NCBI GenBank assembly: GCA_019752925.1
Contig: JAIELP010000004.1
Span: 310,001-374,000 of the forward strand
Direction of reading: 5' to 3'
DNA from: a bacterium
Lineage (GTDB): Bacteria; Bdellovibrionota; Bdellovibrionia; Bdellovibrionales; Bdellovibrionaceae
DNA length: 64,000 nucleotides
A program made the position numbers and the translations under genes. Below, piece after piece: positions 1 to 7,758 of this stretch. The notes under the pieces are model-generated. The model did no database searches. It saw only the letters and a list, made by a program, of their open reading frames with translations, and was not told where the DNA came from. Each line of letters opens with the position of its first letter. Position 1 is the first letter of the stretch.

Positions 1-15
1 CTTTTTTTTAGCCAT
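1..15 (-). CDS. 5' end of a minus-strand gene leaving the window (first 5 codons)
   Basis: Reading the minus strand, an ATG at 15-13 is preceded by GAGG with a 6-base spacing and is followed by codons for Ala-Lys-Lys-Lys before the window edge. The SD and start pattern is good, but only five codons are visible, so no product can be named. A possible promoter lies upstream at 46-74. Confidence 0.4.
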
Positions 16-45
16 AAATTACCTCTTTGAGTGTTGGACTTGATA

Positions 46-74
46 AGAGTAACGATCTTTGAAATTGACGGCAA
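46..74 (-). promoter_or_regulatory. Possible sigma-70-type promoter of the left-edge gene
   Basis: On the minus strand TTGCCG (74-69) and TACTCT (51-46) are separated by 17 bases, about 30 bases before the putative start at 15. Box matches are moderate (four of six and three of six), so this is a weak assignment made by eye. Confidence 0.25.
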
Positions 75-147
75 GTCTTAGCAAATACTTAATGTGTTAA
101 GTTAAAGACAAAGGTCCATTAGGGCATTTGGCTCTGTGCGAAAACTA

Positions 148-185
148 AAAAACCCCGAGTTTTTAGTCTCGGGGCTCTATTTTTT
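148..185 (-). terminator. Rho-independent terminator of the flagellin gene
   Basis: CCCCGAG and CTCGGGG form a 7-bp GC-rich stem around a short A/T-rich loop. On the minus strand the stem is followed by a run of T, about 20 bases beyond the flagellin stop codon. The plus-strand side also ends in T's, so it may work in both directions and insulate the left-edge gene from readthrough. Confidence 0.8.
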
Positions 186-205
186 GACTTATTTTTGACT
201 AATCA

Positions 206-1036
206 TTAACCAATTAACTTAAGAGCTAATTGATTGGCTGTGTTGGCTTGAGCCAAGGTAGCTGTACCGGCCTGTAAAAGTACCGAGTTTCTGGCTAACT
301 CTGAAGAAGTAGTCGCGATGTCCGTATCACGGATACGTGAGTTGGCAGCTGCTAAATTCTCTTCAGTTACCGCTAAAGTATCAACTGTTGATGCTAAACG
401 ATTCTGTAAAGCACCGATGTTAGATCTCATTGCATTTACTGAATTTTGAGCGTTGTCTAACATTTCCAGCGATAATCTTGCGCTTTCTTTAGATTGAAAA
501 TCTAAACCTGAGATACCAAGACCTTCTAAAGTAGCTACGTTTTGTGAAGCATCAAAAGAGATCATGTCATTTTCAGTAGCGTAAGTACCTACTTGGAAAT
601 CGAATACTGGTGTTGAACCATCTAATAATTTAGTCGAGTTCCAGTTAGATGTGCTCGCGATACGTTCGATTTCGCTTTTTAATTGTTGAACTTCTAGGTC
701 AATGAATGAACGTTCTTTATCGCCTACAGTATCTGAAGAAGCTTGGATTGCAAGCTCACGCATACGTGTCGTGATCGAAGAGATTTCATTTAAACCGCCC
801 TCAGCTGTTTGCACTAATGATATACCATCATTGGCATTTCTTCTTGCTTGTACAGCAGATCTGATTTGTGATTTCATATTTTCTGAAATGGCTAAGCCGG
901 CTGCATCGTCAGCAGATTTATTGATACGTGAACCGCTCGATAACTGTGACATTGAATTCTGAATATTTCTTTGGCTTGTGCTTAAGAATCTTTGTGCGTT
1001 GATAGCTGCTACGTTTGTTGTTACTCTCATTCCCAT
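206..1036 (-). CDS. fliC: Flagellin
   Basis: Flagellin, the structural subunit of the flagellar filament, exported by the flagellar type III system. The 276-residue product has the conserved N-terminal D0/D1 region (RVTTNVAAINAQRFL, then QLSSGSRINKSADDAAGLAI) and the conserved C-terminal D1/D0 region ending ANTANQLALKLIG. The central variable part is short, so this is a compact flagellin without large outer domains. The ATG at 1036 is preferred over the second Met because GGAG lies 7 bases upstream of it. The gene is monocistronic: a terminator follows, and no partner flagellar gene is adjacent. Bdellovibrio-type bacteria usually carry several scattered flagellin copies, so a paralogue number cannot be assigned. 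Its leader is odd (see 1059-1079). Confidence 0.95.
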   Translation of the reverse strand: MGMRVTTNVAAINAQRFLSTSQRNIQNSMSQLSSGSRINKSADDAAGLAISENMKSQIRSAVQARRNANDGISLVQTAEGGLNEISSITTRMRELAIQASSDTVGDKERSFIDLEVQQLKSEIERIASTSNWNSTKLLDGSTPVFDFQVGTYATENDMISFDASQNVATLEGLGISGLDFQSKESARLSLEMLDNAQNSVNAMRSNIGALQNRLASTVDTLAVTEENLAAANSRIRDTDIATTSSELARNSVLLQAGTATLAQANTANQLALKLIG

Positions 1037-1058
1037 TGTAAAACTCCATTTAATTTTT

Positions 1059-1079
1059 TTAAGTTATTAATTTTTTCAT
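1059..1079 (-). CDS. Possible six-codon leader minigene upstream of flagellin
   Basis: On the minus strand GGAGG (1092-1088) sits 8 bases before an ATG at 1079 that opens a six-codon frame (MKKLIT) and stops at 1059. This is 22 bases upstream of the flagellin ATG. The SD is stronger than that of flagellin itself. The same frame is open back to 1289 (76 codons), but the upstream ATG has no convincing SD. It could be a leader peptide coupling ribosome traffic to flagellin, the 3' end of a small gene, or chance. No function is claimed. Confidence 0.3.
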   Translation of the reverse strand: MKKLIT

Positions 1080-1411
1080 TCTTAGTTCCTCCGTGAGTTG
1101 TTTTTCTTTTTTTATTTCCAGCATCCGAGCCAGAAACTTATTTACCAATTGTTTCTTCCTTAATAATTCTAATCTTCCGTAAAATCTTCCTTGAGGTCTC
1201 CTTTCAATGTGAATGCGAGCATCACGTGCTCTGAGACATCCTGCCTCAACGTTGTTCGTACAATTAACTTTTCGGGAGTTGTGAAGCATTCTTGACAGGA
1301 CACAAGGATAGAAAAATGATTTTTTCAGAGGAGAAATTGATTTCTAGATCATGCTTCAGTCGTGGTTTTCACGACGCAAGTCACGTCTTAATTTCTTCGT
1401 CGAGTCTTGAT
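1080..1411. other. Intergenic region between flagellin leader and small Cys protein
   Basis: About 330 bases with no convincing gene beyond the weak 76-codon minus frame (1059-1289). The flagellin promoter should lie here, but I could not pick a clear sigma-28 or sigma-54 consensus by eye. A small perfect inverted repeat GTCGTG-GTTTT-CACGAC is at 1359-1375. A TTGACA box at 1292-1297 points along the plus strand with only a weak -10 (AATGAT at 1315) and no gene downstream in that direction before clpB. Confidence 0.5.
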
Positions 1412-1666
1412 CTAGTCAATTTCTTGAAGTCGACAAAGAGCTATTTTTCCAGACAAATTATAGGAAGCGATTTGATTTCTACGCAGATGATGCTCACTTG
1501 GCATACCTAAGGTACAGCTCTCATTAGAGCTCTTAAAATGGGAGCAATCCTCACAGGAATAAGGGAGTTTATAGCTGTTATAGGCCACTGGATGGATGGC
1601 ATCTTTCTTAATAGAAGCACCTATTCGTTTTGGCCGATTTTTACTTTTTTCAGGGGCTGATTGCAT
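1412..1666 (-). CDS. Small Cys-rich protein, possibly metal-binding
   Basis: An 84-residue minus-strand frame divergent from clpB. Its C-terminal half has an ordered Cys pattern: YSCEDCSHF, then SCTLGMPSEHH, then a final ALCRL, giving C-x2-C-x9-C-x26-C with nearby His residues. This resembles small zinc-ribbon-like hypothetical proteins, although no family was confirmed. The frame stays open further upstream, but that part would overlap clpB antisense. The ATG at 1666 has no SD and instead lies six bases after TATAAT (1677-1672), the spacing expected for a leaderless mRNA. Confidence is moderate: the protein-like Cys spacing supports coding, and the lack of an SD argues against it. Confidence 0.5.
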   Translation of the reverse strand: MQSAPEKSKNRPKRIGASIKKDAIHPVAYNSYKLPYSCEDCSHFKSSNESCTLGMPSEHHLRRNQIASYNLSGKIALCRLQEID

Positions 1667-1714
1667 TGACAAATTATACATATAACTCATCTTTAATGTA
1701 GGAGAATTTCCAAA

Positions 1715-4261
1715 ATGGCTAATGATATGCAAAAAATGACCAGAAAAAGCCAAGAAGCTATGCAGGCCGCTGCAAAATTGGCTGAGACTTCTAAGCACAG
1801 CGTAGTTGAGCCCGAGCATCTACTGGCTGAAATCATCGAACAGGATGGTGGTTTAATACCTCGTTTATTAGAAGAGTCGCAGGTTAAACCCAGTACGGTT
1901 ATTTCATTGCTATCTAAATCCTTCAGTCGTTTTGCTAAATTAGGTGATGCTCCTAAACAGGTTTACGCCAGTAATAGATTACAAAAAATATTTCAAGGTG
2001 CTGAAGAAGAAGCCGCGAAAAATCAGGACGAACTGATTTCGACCGAACATTTTTTTCTCGCCATGCTTAAATCGAGCGACAGTGATCTGAAAAATATATT
2101 CAAAGAGTCTAATATACAGTTGAATAGTATTCTTGAGGCGTTAAAGAAGATAAAAGGAAATAAAAAAGTGACCAGCGAAGATCCTGAAAATCAGTATGAA
2201 GTTTTAAAAAAATATGCCCGTGATTTAACTGAGCTAGCTTTGCAGGGAAAACTCGACCCTGTAATAGGCCGAGACGAAGAAATCAGACGGGTTATTCAAG
2301 TTTTGTCCCGTCGTACTAAAAACAATCCTGTATTAATCGGTGAGCCGGGAGTGGGTAAAACTGCAATTGCTGAAGGCTTGGCAATCAGAATAATAAAAAA
2401 AGATGTTCCCGAGAATCTAGTCGGCAAAAAACTGATGTCACTGGATATGGGTTCTTTAATTGCCGGAGCTAAATATCGCGGAGAGTTTGAAGACCGTCTG
2501 AAAGGCGTTATTAAAGAAGTAACCGAAAGCGCTGGCGAAATTATTTTATTCATTGATGAATTGCATACATTAGTAGGGGCAGGCAAAGGTGAAGGCGCAA
2601 TGGACGCAGGACAACTTTTAAAGCCGGCTCTAGCGCGCGGCGATTTGCGTTGCATTGGCGCAACCACTCTTGATGAATACAGATTACATATAGAAAAAGA
2701 TGCAGCACTTGAGCGTAGATTTCAAACTGTGCTTGTAGATGAGCCGAGTATTGATGAAACCATCACTATTTTGCGTGGATTAAAAGAAAAATACGAAGTG
2801 CATCACGCTGTACACATTACAGATTCGGCGATAGTAGCGGCCGCTAAGTTATCGGCCCGCTATATTACCAACAGATTTTTACCGGACAAAGCCATTGATT
2901 TAATTGACGAAGCGGCCAGTAAGCTTGGAATTGAAAACAGCAGTATCCCCGAAGCTATAGATGAAATTGAGCGTAAGGTTTTAAGCCTTAAGATTGAAAT
3001 TGAAGCCTTGAAAAAAGAAACGGACTCACAATCAATTGAAAGAAAAAATAAAATTCAAACGGAGTTGGCGGAACTAACTAAAGAACTTCAATCGCAAAGA
3101 GAAAAGTGGCAGCTGGAGCGCAATCAGATTGATAATATTAAAAAAATTAAGTCTGAAATTGAAGGTGTTAAAAATTTAATTGCTCAAACCGAACGAGATG
3201 CGCAGTTTGAAAAAGCAGCTGAACTTAAATATGGTCAGTTGCCAAATTTAGAAAAAAACTTAAAATCATTAGAAGATAAAATTAAGCAAAATGAGTCTGC
3301 TATTCTAAAAGAAAAAGTGGATGCTGAAGATATCGCCGAAGTGGTTTCTAAGTGGACTAAAATTCCAGTGTCAAAAATGTTAGAGAGCGAATCGCAAAAA
3401 CTTCTTAAAATGGAAGAAGAGCTGCGAAGGCGTGTTGTCGGTCAGGATCACGCATTGGCAGTTATTTCCGACGCTATCCGACGCTCACGCGCCGAGATTT
3501 CTGACCCAAACCGTCCAATGGGAAGCTTTATTTTTGTAGGTCCAACAGGTGTTGGTAAAACTGAAACTGTAAAAGCTCTTGCCGATTTTTTATTTGATGA
3601 TCCTCAATCTATCGTGCGTATCGATATGAGCGAATACATGGAAAAGCATTCGGTTTCGCGCTTAATAGGCGCGCCTCCGGGATATGTTGGATTTGAAGAC
3701 GGTGGTCAGCTAACTGAGGCTGTCCGCAGAAAACCTTACTCGGTGGTGTTATTCGATGAAATTGAGAAAGCCCATTCAGATGTTTTTAATGTATTGCTTC
3801 AGTTGTTAGACGAAGGACGCTTAACCGATAGTCAGGGCCGCACTGTTGATTTTAAAAATTGTATTATCGTAATGACTTCCAATTTAGGTGCGGGCCAAGG
3901 TTCTGCAGCTATTCAGTCAGCACTGAAGCAATTTTTCCGACCGGAATTTTTAAACCGTGTGGATGACGTTGTGGAATTCAACTCTCTTGAGATGAAAAAT
4001 ATGACTCACATAGTGAAAATTCAGTTACAAGATGTGGTTAACCGCTTAAAAGAAAAACAAATTGATATTGAATTCTCGGAAGACGTTTTGAAATGGCTTG
4101 CTGATAAAGGCTTTGACCCGCATTTCGGCGCGCGTCCGTTAAAAAGACTTATTCAATCGGAAGTTTTAAATCCTCTGGCTAAGAAAATGATTGCTCAGGA
4201 ATTTAAAAATCAAAGTAAGGTCAGCGTGGGATTAAAAGACGGACAATTGTCTTTTAGCTAA
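1715..4261 (+). CDS. clpB: ATP-dependent disaggregase ClpB
   Basis: Hexameric AAA+ chaperone of the cytoplasm that threads aggregated proteins through its pore and works with DnaK. The 848 residues cover the Clp N-terminal double repeat (about 1-145), the first AAA+ module with Walker A GEPGVGKT (209-216), the long coiled-coil middle domain rich in Glu/Lys (about 400-530) and the second AAA+ module with Walker A GPTGVGKT (609-616) plus the ClpB C-terminal domain. The middle domain and the absence of a ClpP-binding loop separate it from ClpA and ClpC. Length is close to the usual 857. The ATG at 1715 follows GGAG. It stands alone, divergent from the small Cys protein. I found no clear heat-shock promoter. 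Confidence 0.97.
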   Translation: MANDMQKMTRKSQEAMQAAAKLAETSKHSVVEPEHLLAEIIEQDGGLIPRLLEESQVKPSTVISLLSKSFSRFAKLGDAPKQVYASNRLQKIFQGAEEEAAKNQDELISTEHFFLAMLKSSDSDLKNIFKESNIQLNSILEALKKIKGNKKVTSEDPENQYEVLKKYARDLTELALQGKLDPVIGRDEEIRRVIQVLSRRTKNNPVLIGEPGVGKTAIAEGLAIRIIKKDVPENLVGKKLMSLDMGSLIAGAKYRGEFEDRLKGVIKEVTESAGEIILFIDELHTLVGAGKGEGAMDAGQLLKPALARGDLRCIGATTLDEYRLHIEKDAALERRFQTVLVDEPSIDETITILRGLKEKYEVHHAVHITDSAIVAAAKLSARYITNRFLPDKAIDLIDEAASKLGIENSSIPEAIDEIERKVLSLKIEIEALKKETDSQSIERKNKIQTELAELTKELQSQREKWQLERNQIDNIKKIKSEIEGVKNLIAQTERDAQFEKAAELKYGQLPNLEKNLKSLEDKIKQNESAILKEKVDAEDIAEVVSKWTKIPVSKMLESESQKLLKMEEELRRRVVGQDHALAVISDAIRRSRAEISDPNRPMGSFIFVGPTGVGKTETVKALADFLFDDPQSIVRIDMSEYMEKHSVSRLIGAPPGYVGFEDGGQLTEAVRRKPYSVVLFDEIEKAHSDVFNVLLQLLDEGRLTDSQGRTVDFKNCIIVMTSNLGAGQGSAAIQSALKQFFRPEFLNRVDDVVEFNSLEMKNMTHIVKIQLQDVVNRLKEKQIDIEFSEDVLKWLADKGFDPHFGARPLKRLIQSEVLNPLAKKMIAQEFKNQSKVSVGLKDGQLSFS

Positions 4262-4273
4262 GTCGACTTTTCA

Positions 4274-4301
4274 TTGTAAAATAAAACAGTTTCGTTACAA
4301 T
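4274..4301 (+). promoter_or_regulatory. Promoter of the 4308 outer-membrane gene, probably leaderless
   Basis: TTGTAA (4274-4279) and TACAAT (4296-4301) are separated by 16 bases. The ATG of the next gene starts only six bases after the -10 box, which is where transcription would begin, so the mRNA is probably leaderless or nearly so. Confidence 0.5.
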
Positions 4302-4307
4302 GTGGGT

Positions 4308-4847
4308 ATGACAAAGAATCTACTCACAGTGTTTATTATTTCGTTTTTTCCTCTCATGATCCTGGCCCAGCAGCCGAGTGCTGCGCTTTCTCCGGCTCGC
4401 CAGAAGCCTTGGTTCGATTTTGATATTTCGGGAACGTCAGGTAATTACAATGGTAAAAGCTATACTGAAATTCATTTGGGTCTGAATCTGAATTTCCAGG
4501 ATTGGCTAATTTGGAGAAATGCGGCATTTAAGCGCTTTGCTAGTGCCGGTTTGCAGGATATCAGCGGTCTGGATTCAAGTTTGCGTTTTACTTTAAATAC
4601 GCCTTTTGATGGAGGAGGACTTACATTCTTTGCAGGCCCCGGTTACAGGTTTGCTGATCCTTCAGACAAAAATGCCCTTTTCGGTGAAGCAGGAGCTGGT
4701 ATTCAGCTCGGTCGCTTTGCTTTGGGGGCGGGTGTTAAGTATCTCAGATACGATAAAGCGCAGTTAGACTCTGCCGGATCAGAAACTAAGCGTGATGATT
4801 TGAACTATTTCATAACAATCGCAGGTGGAGCAGGCCTGAGTTTCTAA
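4308..4847 (+). CDS. Small outer-membrane beta-barrel-like protein, unknown function
   Basis: Starts with a clear signal peptide (MTKNLLTVFIISFFPLMILAQ) followed by roughly 155 residues rich in Gly and aromatic residues, with alternating patterns such as LRFTLNTPF, FFAGPGYRF and YFITIAGGAGLSF. It ends in Phe, as outer-membrane barrels usually do. I infer an eight-strand-sized outer-membrane barrel and do not recognise the family. A GTG at 4302 would extend the frame by two codons, but the ATG at 4308 is preferred because of its position relative to the -10 box. No SD precedes either start. Confidence 0.7.
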   Translation: MTKNLLTVFIISFFPLMILAQQPSAALSPARQKPWFDFDISGTSGNYNGKSYTEIHLGLNLNFQDWLIWRNAAFKRFASAGLQDISGLDSSLRFTLNTPFDGGGLTFFAGPGYRFADPSDKNALFGEAGAGIQLGRFALGAGVKYLRYDKAQLDSAGSETKRDDLNYFITIAGGAGLSF

Positions 4848-4930
4848 GTATTTTCACTCTGAAAAAGCCTTCATAATGCTTTGCAATATAGGCCACATTC
4901 CCAAGTGTCCTGTGTTACAAATTACAGATC

Positions 4931-5551
4931 ATGTTTATCAGCTCTACCGAAGAGATTCTTAAAGATTTTAAGTCAGGCCATTTTGTAATCTTAATCGATG
5001 ATAAAGATCGCGAAAACGAAGGTGATCTTATGGTGGCCGCTCAATTTGTAAATACAGAAAAAATTAATTTTATGGGAAGACAAGCCGGAGGCTTGATTTA
5101 TCTGGCACTTACACCTACTCAAGTTCAAAAACTTAAACTTCCGTTGATGAAATCTAAAGAGCATTCATCAGCTTTGCATCATGCAGCTTTTACATATTCC
5201 ATTGAGGCGAGCTCAGGAGTAACCACCGGTATATCAGCAAGGGATCGTGCACATACAATCAAAACCGCTATTGCAGGTGATGCCACTTGCGCCAGTATTG
5301 TTTGCCCCGGACACGTTTTTCCGATTTGCGCACAAGAGGGCGGGGTTCTAAAAAGAGCTGGCCATACTGAGGCGGCTGTAGATCTTTCGATATTATCAAA
5401 ACTTATTCCGGCCACGGTGGCTTGTGAAATTTTAAATGAACAGGGTGATTCGGCAAATGCCGCAGATCTGGAAAGTTTCGCTAAAAAATTTAATATCAAA
5501 ATTGGAACTGTGGCAGACCTAATCCAGTACCGGAAATCGATCAGCCACTGA
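4931..5551 (+). CDS. ribB: 3,4-dihydroxy-2-butanone 4-phosphate synthase
   Basis: Converts ribulose 5-phosphate to the four-carbon riboflavin precursor plus formate in the cytoplasm. Family motifs are DDKDRENEGDLMVAA near the N-terminus (acidic Mg site), TGISARDRAHTI, PGHVFPI and GHTEAAVDL, in the expected order. The 206 residues match stand-alone RibB, and there is no fused GTP cyclohydrolase II. The start at 4931 has no recognisable SD. The stop overlaps the ATG of ntrY by one base, so translation of the kinase is probably coupled to RibB. Pairing a riboflavin enzyme with a two-component system is unusual and may be only an operon of convenience. Confidence 0.95.
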   Translation: MFISSTEEILKDFKSGHFVILIDDKDRENEGDLMVAAQFVNTEKINFMGRQAGGLIYLALTPTQVQKLKLPLMKSKEHSSALHHAAFTYSIEASSGVTTGISARDRAHTIKTAIAGDATCASIVCPGHVFPICAQEGGVLKRAGHTEAAVDLSILSKLIPATVACEILNEQGDSANAADLESFAKKFNIKIGTVADLIQYRKSISH

Positions 5552-7758
5552 TGGGACTGTTCAGCAAAAATAAACAGGTTAATACGGAACGCACGCTTGA
5601 GCTGAAAAAGCGTAAGCGTGAAATTCTGTCAATTTTCTCAATTTCAATTCTACTGGCGTTCTTGGTAGGTCTTGAAGTTTATATATTCCGATCAGGTCAG
5701 AATCTGCCGTCTTCGTATGTTTTATTTTTTATCGGTTTGGTAAATGTTAACTTAATTCTCGTATTGCTGTTATTGTTTTTAATTTTCCGTAATGTTGTTA
5801 AAGTTTTTATTGAGCGACGAGGTAAAATTTTTGGTTCCAGTCTGAAGTCAAAGTTGATGATTTCATTTGTGTCGTTTTCAGTAATTCCGACTTTACTTGT
5901 ATTCACTATTTCAGTTTTCTATCTGAATAGCAGTTTCGAAAAGTGGTTTTCGCAGCGTATGCTTTCAGTTTTACGTAATGCTTCTGAAGTAATTGATACA
6001 TTTATTTCAAATGAAAAAAAACGAGGCTACGAGTACTCGCGTTTAGCCTCACGTGAGATAGTCAAAATTAAAGGCGTACCTTCACAAGTGTATCTGGATA
6101 GATTACGTAATCAATACAAACTCGATGCCATTGAATATTACGACGATTTTTTTGATAAACGTATTGTATCTCAGGATGAGGAGCTCAATTCCGATAATGT
6201 TCCAGCTCTTAATTTAGAATTTCTACAAAAGGGTATTTCTAACCACGACGAAGCCAGTACTATACAGATATTCGGCGATTATAATTTATTACGTGTGATG
6301 GTTCCGGTAGAAAAAAAGAATCACACAGGTGTAGTTGTGGTAACTAAATTTTTAAATTTAACACCCGGCTCTAGATTTGACGATATTGTGGGTGCTTACC
6401 AGGAGTTCCATAATAACTCCCTGGTGGAGTACCCTCTTCGGTCGATTTATTTTATTATGTTAATTGTAATGACTCTGGTTATTATATTTGCTGCAGTTTG
6501 GTTCGGATTCTACTTGGCAAGGCAGCTTTCTATTCCGTTGGTTCAATTGGGGCGTGCTACTAAGCGGGTAGCAGCCGGTGATTACTCACAACTTGAAATA
6601 GAATCCGGCAGCGAAGAAATCAACAGCTTGATCGGAAGCTTCAATCAGATGATAGGTAACTTATCTTCATCCGAACTTGAGCTCCAACAAACAATCAAAA
6701 ATTTAAATCAGTACACAAATTACGTAGAGATTGTTTTGAAAAACGTAAGTGCGGGTGTAATTTCAGTGGATACCGACGGTCATATGACTACCGTTAATCG
6801 ACGCGCCGGTGAGTTATTGCAAATTGATTCGGCTACCAGTGTAGGTAAGCACGTTAAAGCTTTATTGAGCGATGAAAATTACAAAATTTTTTCAGGCATA
6901 GTAAAATCTATGCTCGAAAACTCATTACTATCGCTACAAAAGGAAATTCGTATTACTGTGGGTTCTGAAAACATTCCATTGTCTGTACACGTTTCAATCT
7001 TGAAAGATGAAGAAGGTAAAGACATCGGTCGTATTATGGTGTTTGACGACATGACTCCAATAGTAAATGCTCAGCGTGCGGCAGCTTGGACAGAAGTCGC
7101 TCGTCGTATTGCCCATGAAATTAAAAATCCCCTAACTCCTATACGTCTGTCGGCAGAGCGTATAGCTAAAAAATTCGGTTCGCAGATTACCGATCCGGCA
7201 TTTCAGGATTCAATCAAAATGATTGTGACTCAGGTTGATGATATGCGAATACTAGTTAACGAGTTCAGTCAGTTCGCGCGTTTGCCGCAAATTAAACCGG
7301 TGCAGGGTCAGCTGAATGAGGTGCTATATAAAACAGCTCAGATTTATGTCGACACTCAATCCAATATTAACTTTACGTTGGATTTGGATAAGAGCCTGCC
7401 CGAATTTAAATTCGATCCCGATCAGCTTAAGCGCGTATTCGTAAACCTGATTGATAACGCCGTGGCGGCTGTTCAAAGTGAAGTTGCAGCGGCAATAACA
7501 ATTAAAACCGAGTATGTTAATAATCAACAGATTTTAAAAATCTCATTCGCTGACAATGGCGTCGGAATTTCTCCACGCGATAGAGTGAGAGTATTTGAGC
7601 CCTACTTCTCGACTAAAGAAAAGGGAACTGGCCTTGGCTTACCGATAGTTAAAAGTATCATAGAAGACCACGGTGGAGTGATACGTGTTCTGGAAAATGA
7701 AAATAAAGGCACTAAAATGTATATCGAAATACCTATTTTACCAATAGAGGGAGTTTAA
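5551..7758 (+). CDS. ntrY: NtrY-like membrane sensor histidine kinase
   Basis: 735-residue sensor kinase. Two or three membrane segments lie in the first 130 residues, then an extracytoplasmic stretch and another membrane segment near 300-325 that leads into a HAMP domain. A PAS domain follows (about 395-505), then a HisKA domain with the phospho-acceptor His at about 522 in AHEIKNPLTPIRL, and a HATPase_c domain with NLIDNAVAAV, DNGVGI and GTGLGLPI. This order is typical of NtrY, which phosphorylates NtrX and in other bacteria responds to nitrogen, redox or envelope cues. The signal here is unknown. The ATG overlaps the ribB stop, and the stop abuts the ntrX ATG without a gap. Confidence 0.93.
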   Translation: MGLFSKNKQVNTERTLELKKRKREILSIFSISILLAFLVGLEVYIFRSGQNLPSSYVLFFIGLVNVNLILVLLLLFLIFRNVVKVFIERRGKIFGSSLKSKLMISFVSFSVIPTLLVFTISVFYLNSSFEKWFSQRMLSVLRNASEVIDTFISNEKKRGYEYSRLASREIVKIKGVPSQVYLDRLRNQYKLDAIEYYDDFFDKRIVSQDEELNSDNVPALNLEFLQKGISNHDEASTIQIFGDYNLLRVMVPVEKKNHTGVVVVTKFLNLTPGSRFDDIVGAYQEFHNNSLVEYPLRSIYFIMLIVMTLVIIFAAVWFGFYLARQLSIPLVQLGRATKRVAAGDYSQLEIESGSEEINSLIGSFNQMIGNLSSSELELQQTIKNLNQYTNYVEIVLKNVSAGVISVDTDGHMTTVNRRAGELLQIDSATSVGKHVKALLSDENYKIFSGIVKSMLENSLLSLQKEIRITVGSENIPLSVHVSILKDEEGKDIGRIMVFDDMTPIVNAQRAAAWTEVARRIAHEIKNPLTPIRLSAERIAKKFGSQITDPAFQDSIKMIVTQVDDMRILVNEFSQFARLPQIKPVQGQLNEVLYKTAQIYVDTQSNINFTLDLDKSLPEFKFDPDQLKRVFVNLIDNAVAAVQSEVAAAITIKTEYVNNQQILKISFADNGVGISPRDRVRVFEPYFSTKEKGTGLGLPIVKSIIEDHGGVIRVLENENKGTKMYIEIPILPIEGV

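Noticed and set aside
1292-1510. 72-codon plus-strand ORF between flagellin and clpB
   Set aside because: No SD and a random-looking composition; it overlaps the better-supported Cys-patterned frame on the other strand.
4848-4930. FMN riboswitch before ribB
   Set aside because: The 83-base gap is too short and lacks the conserved RFN-element sequence blocks.
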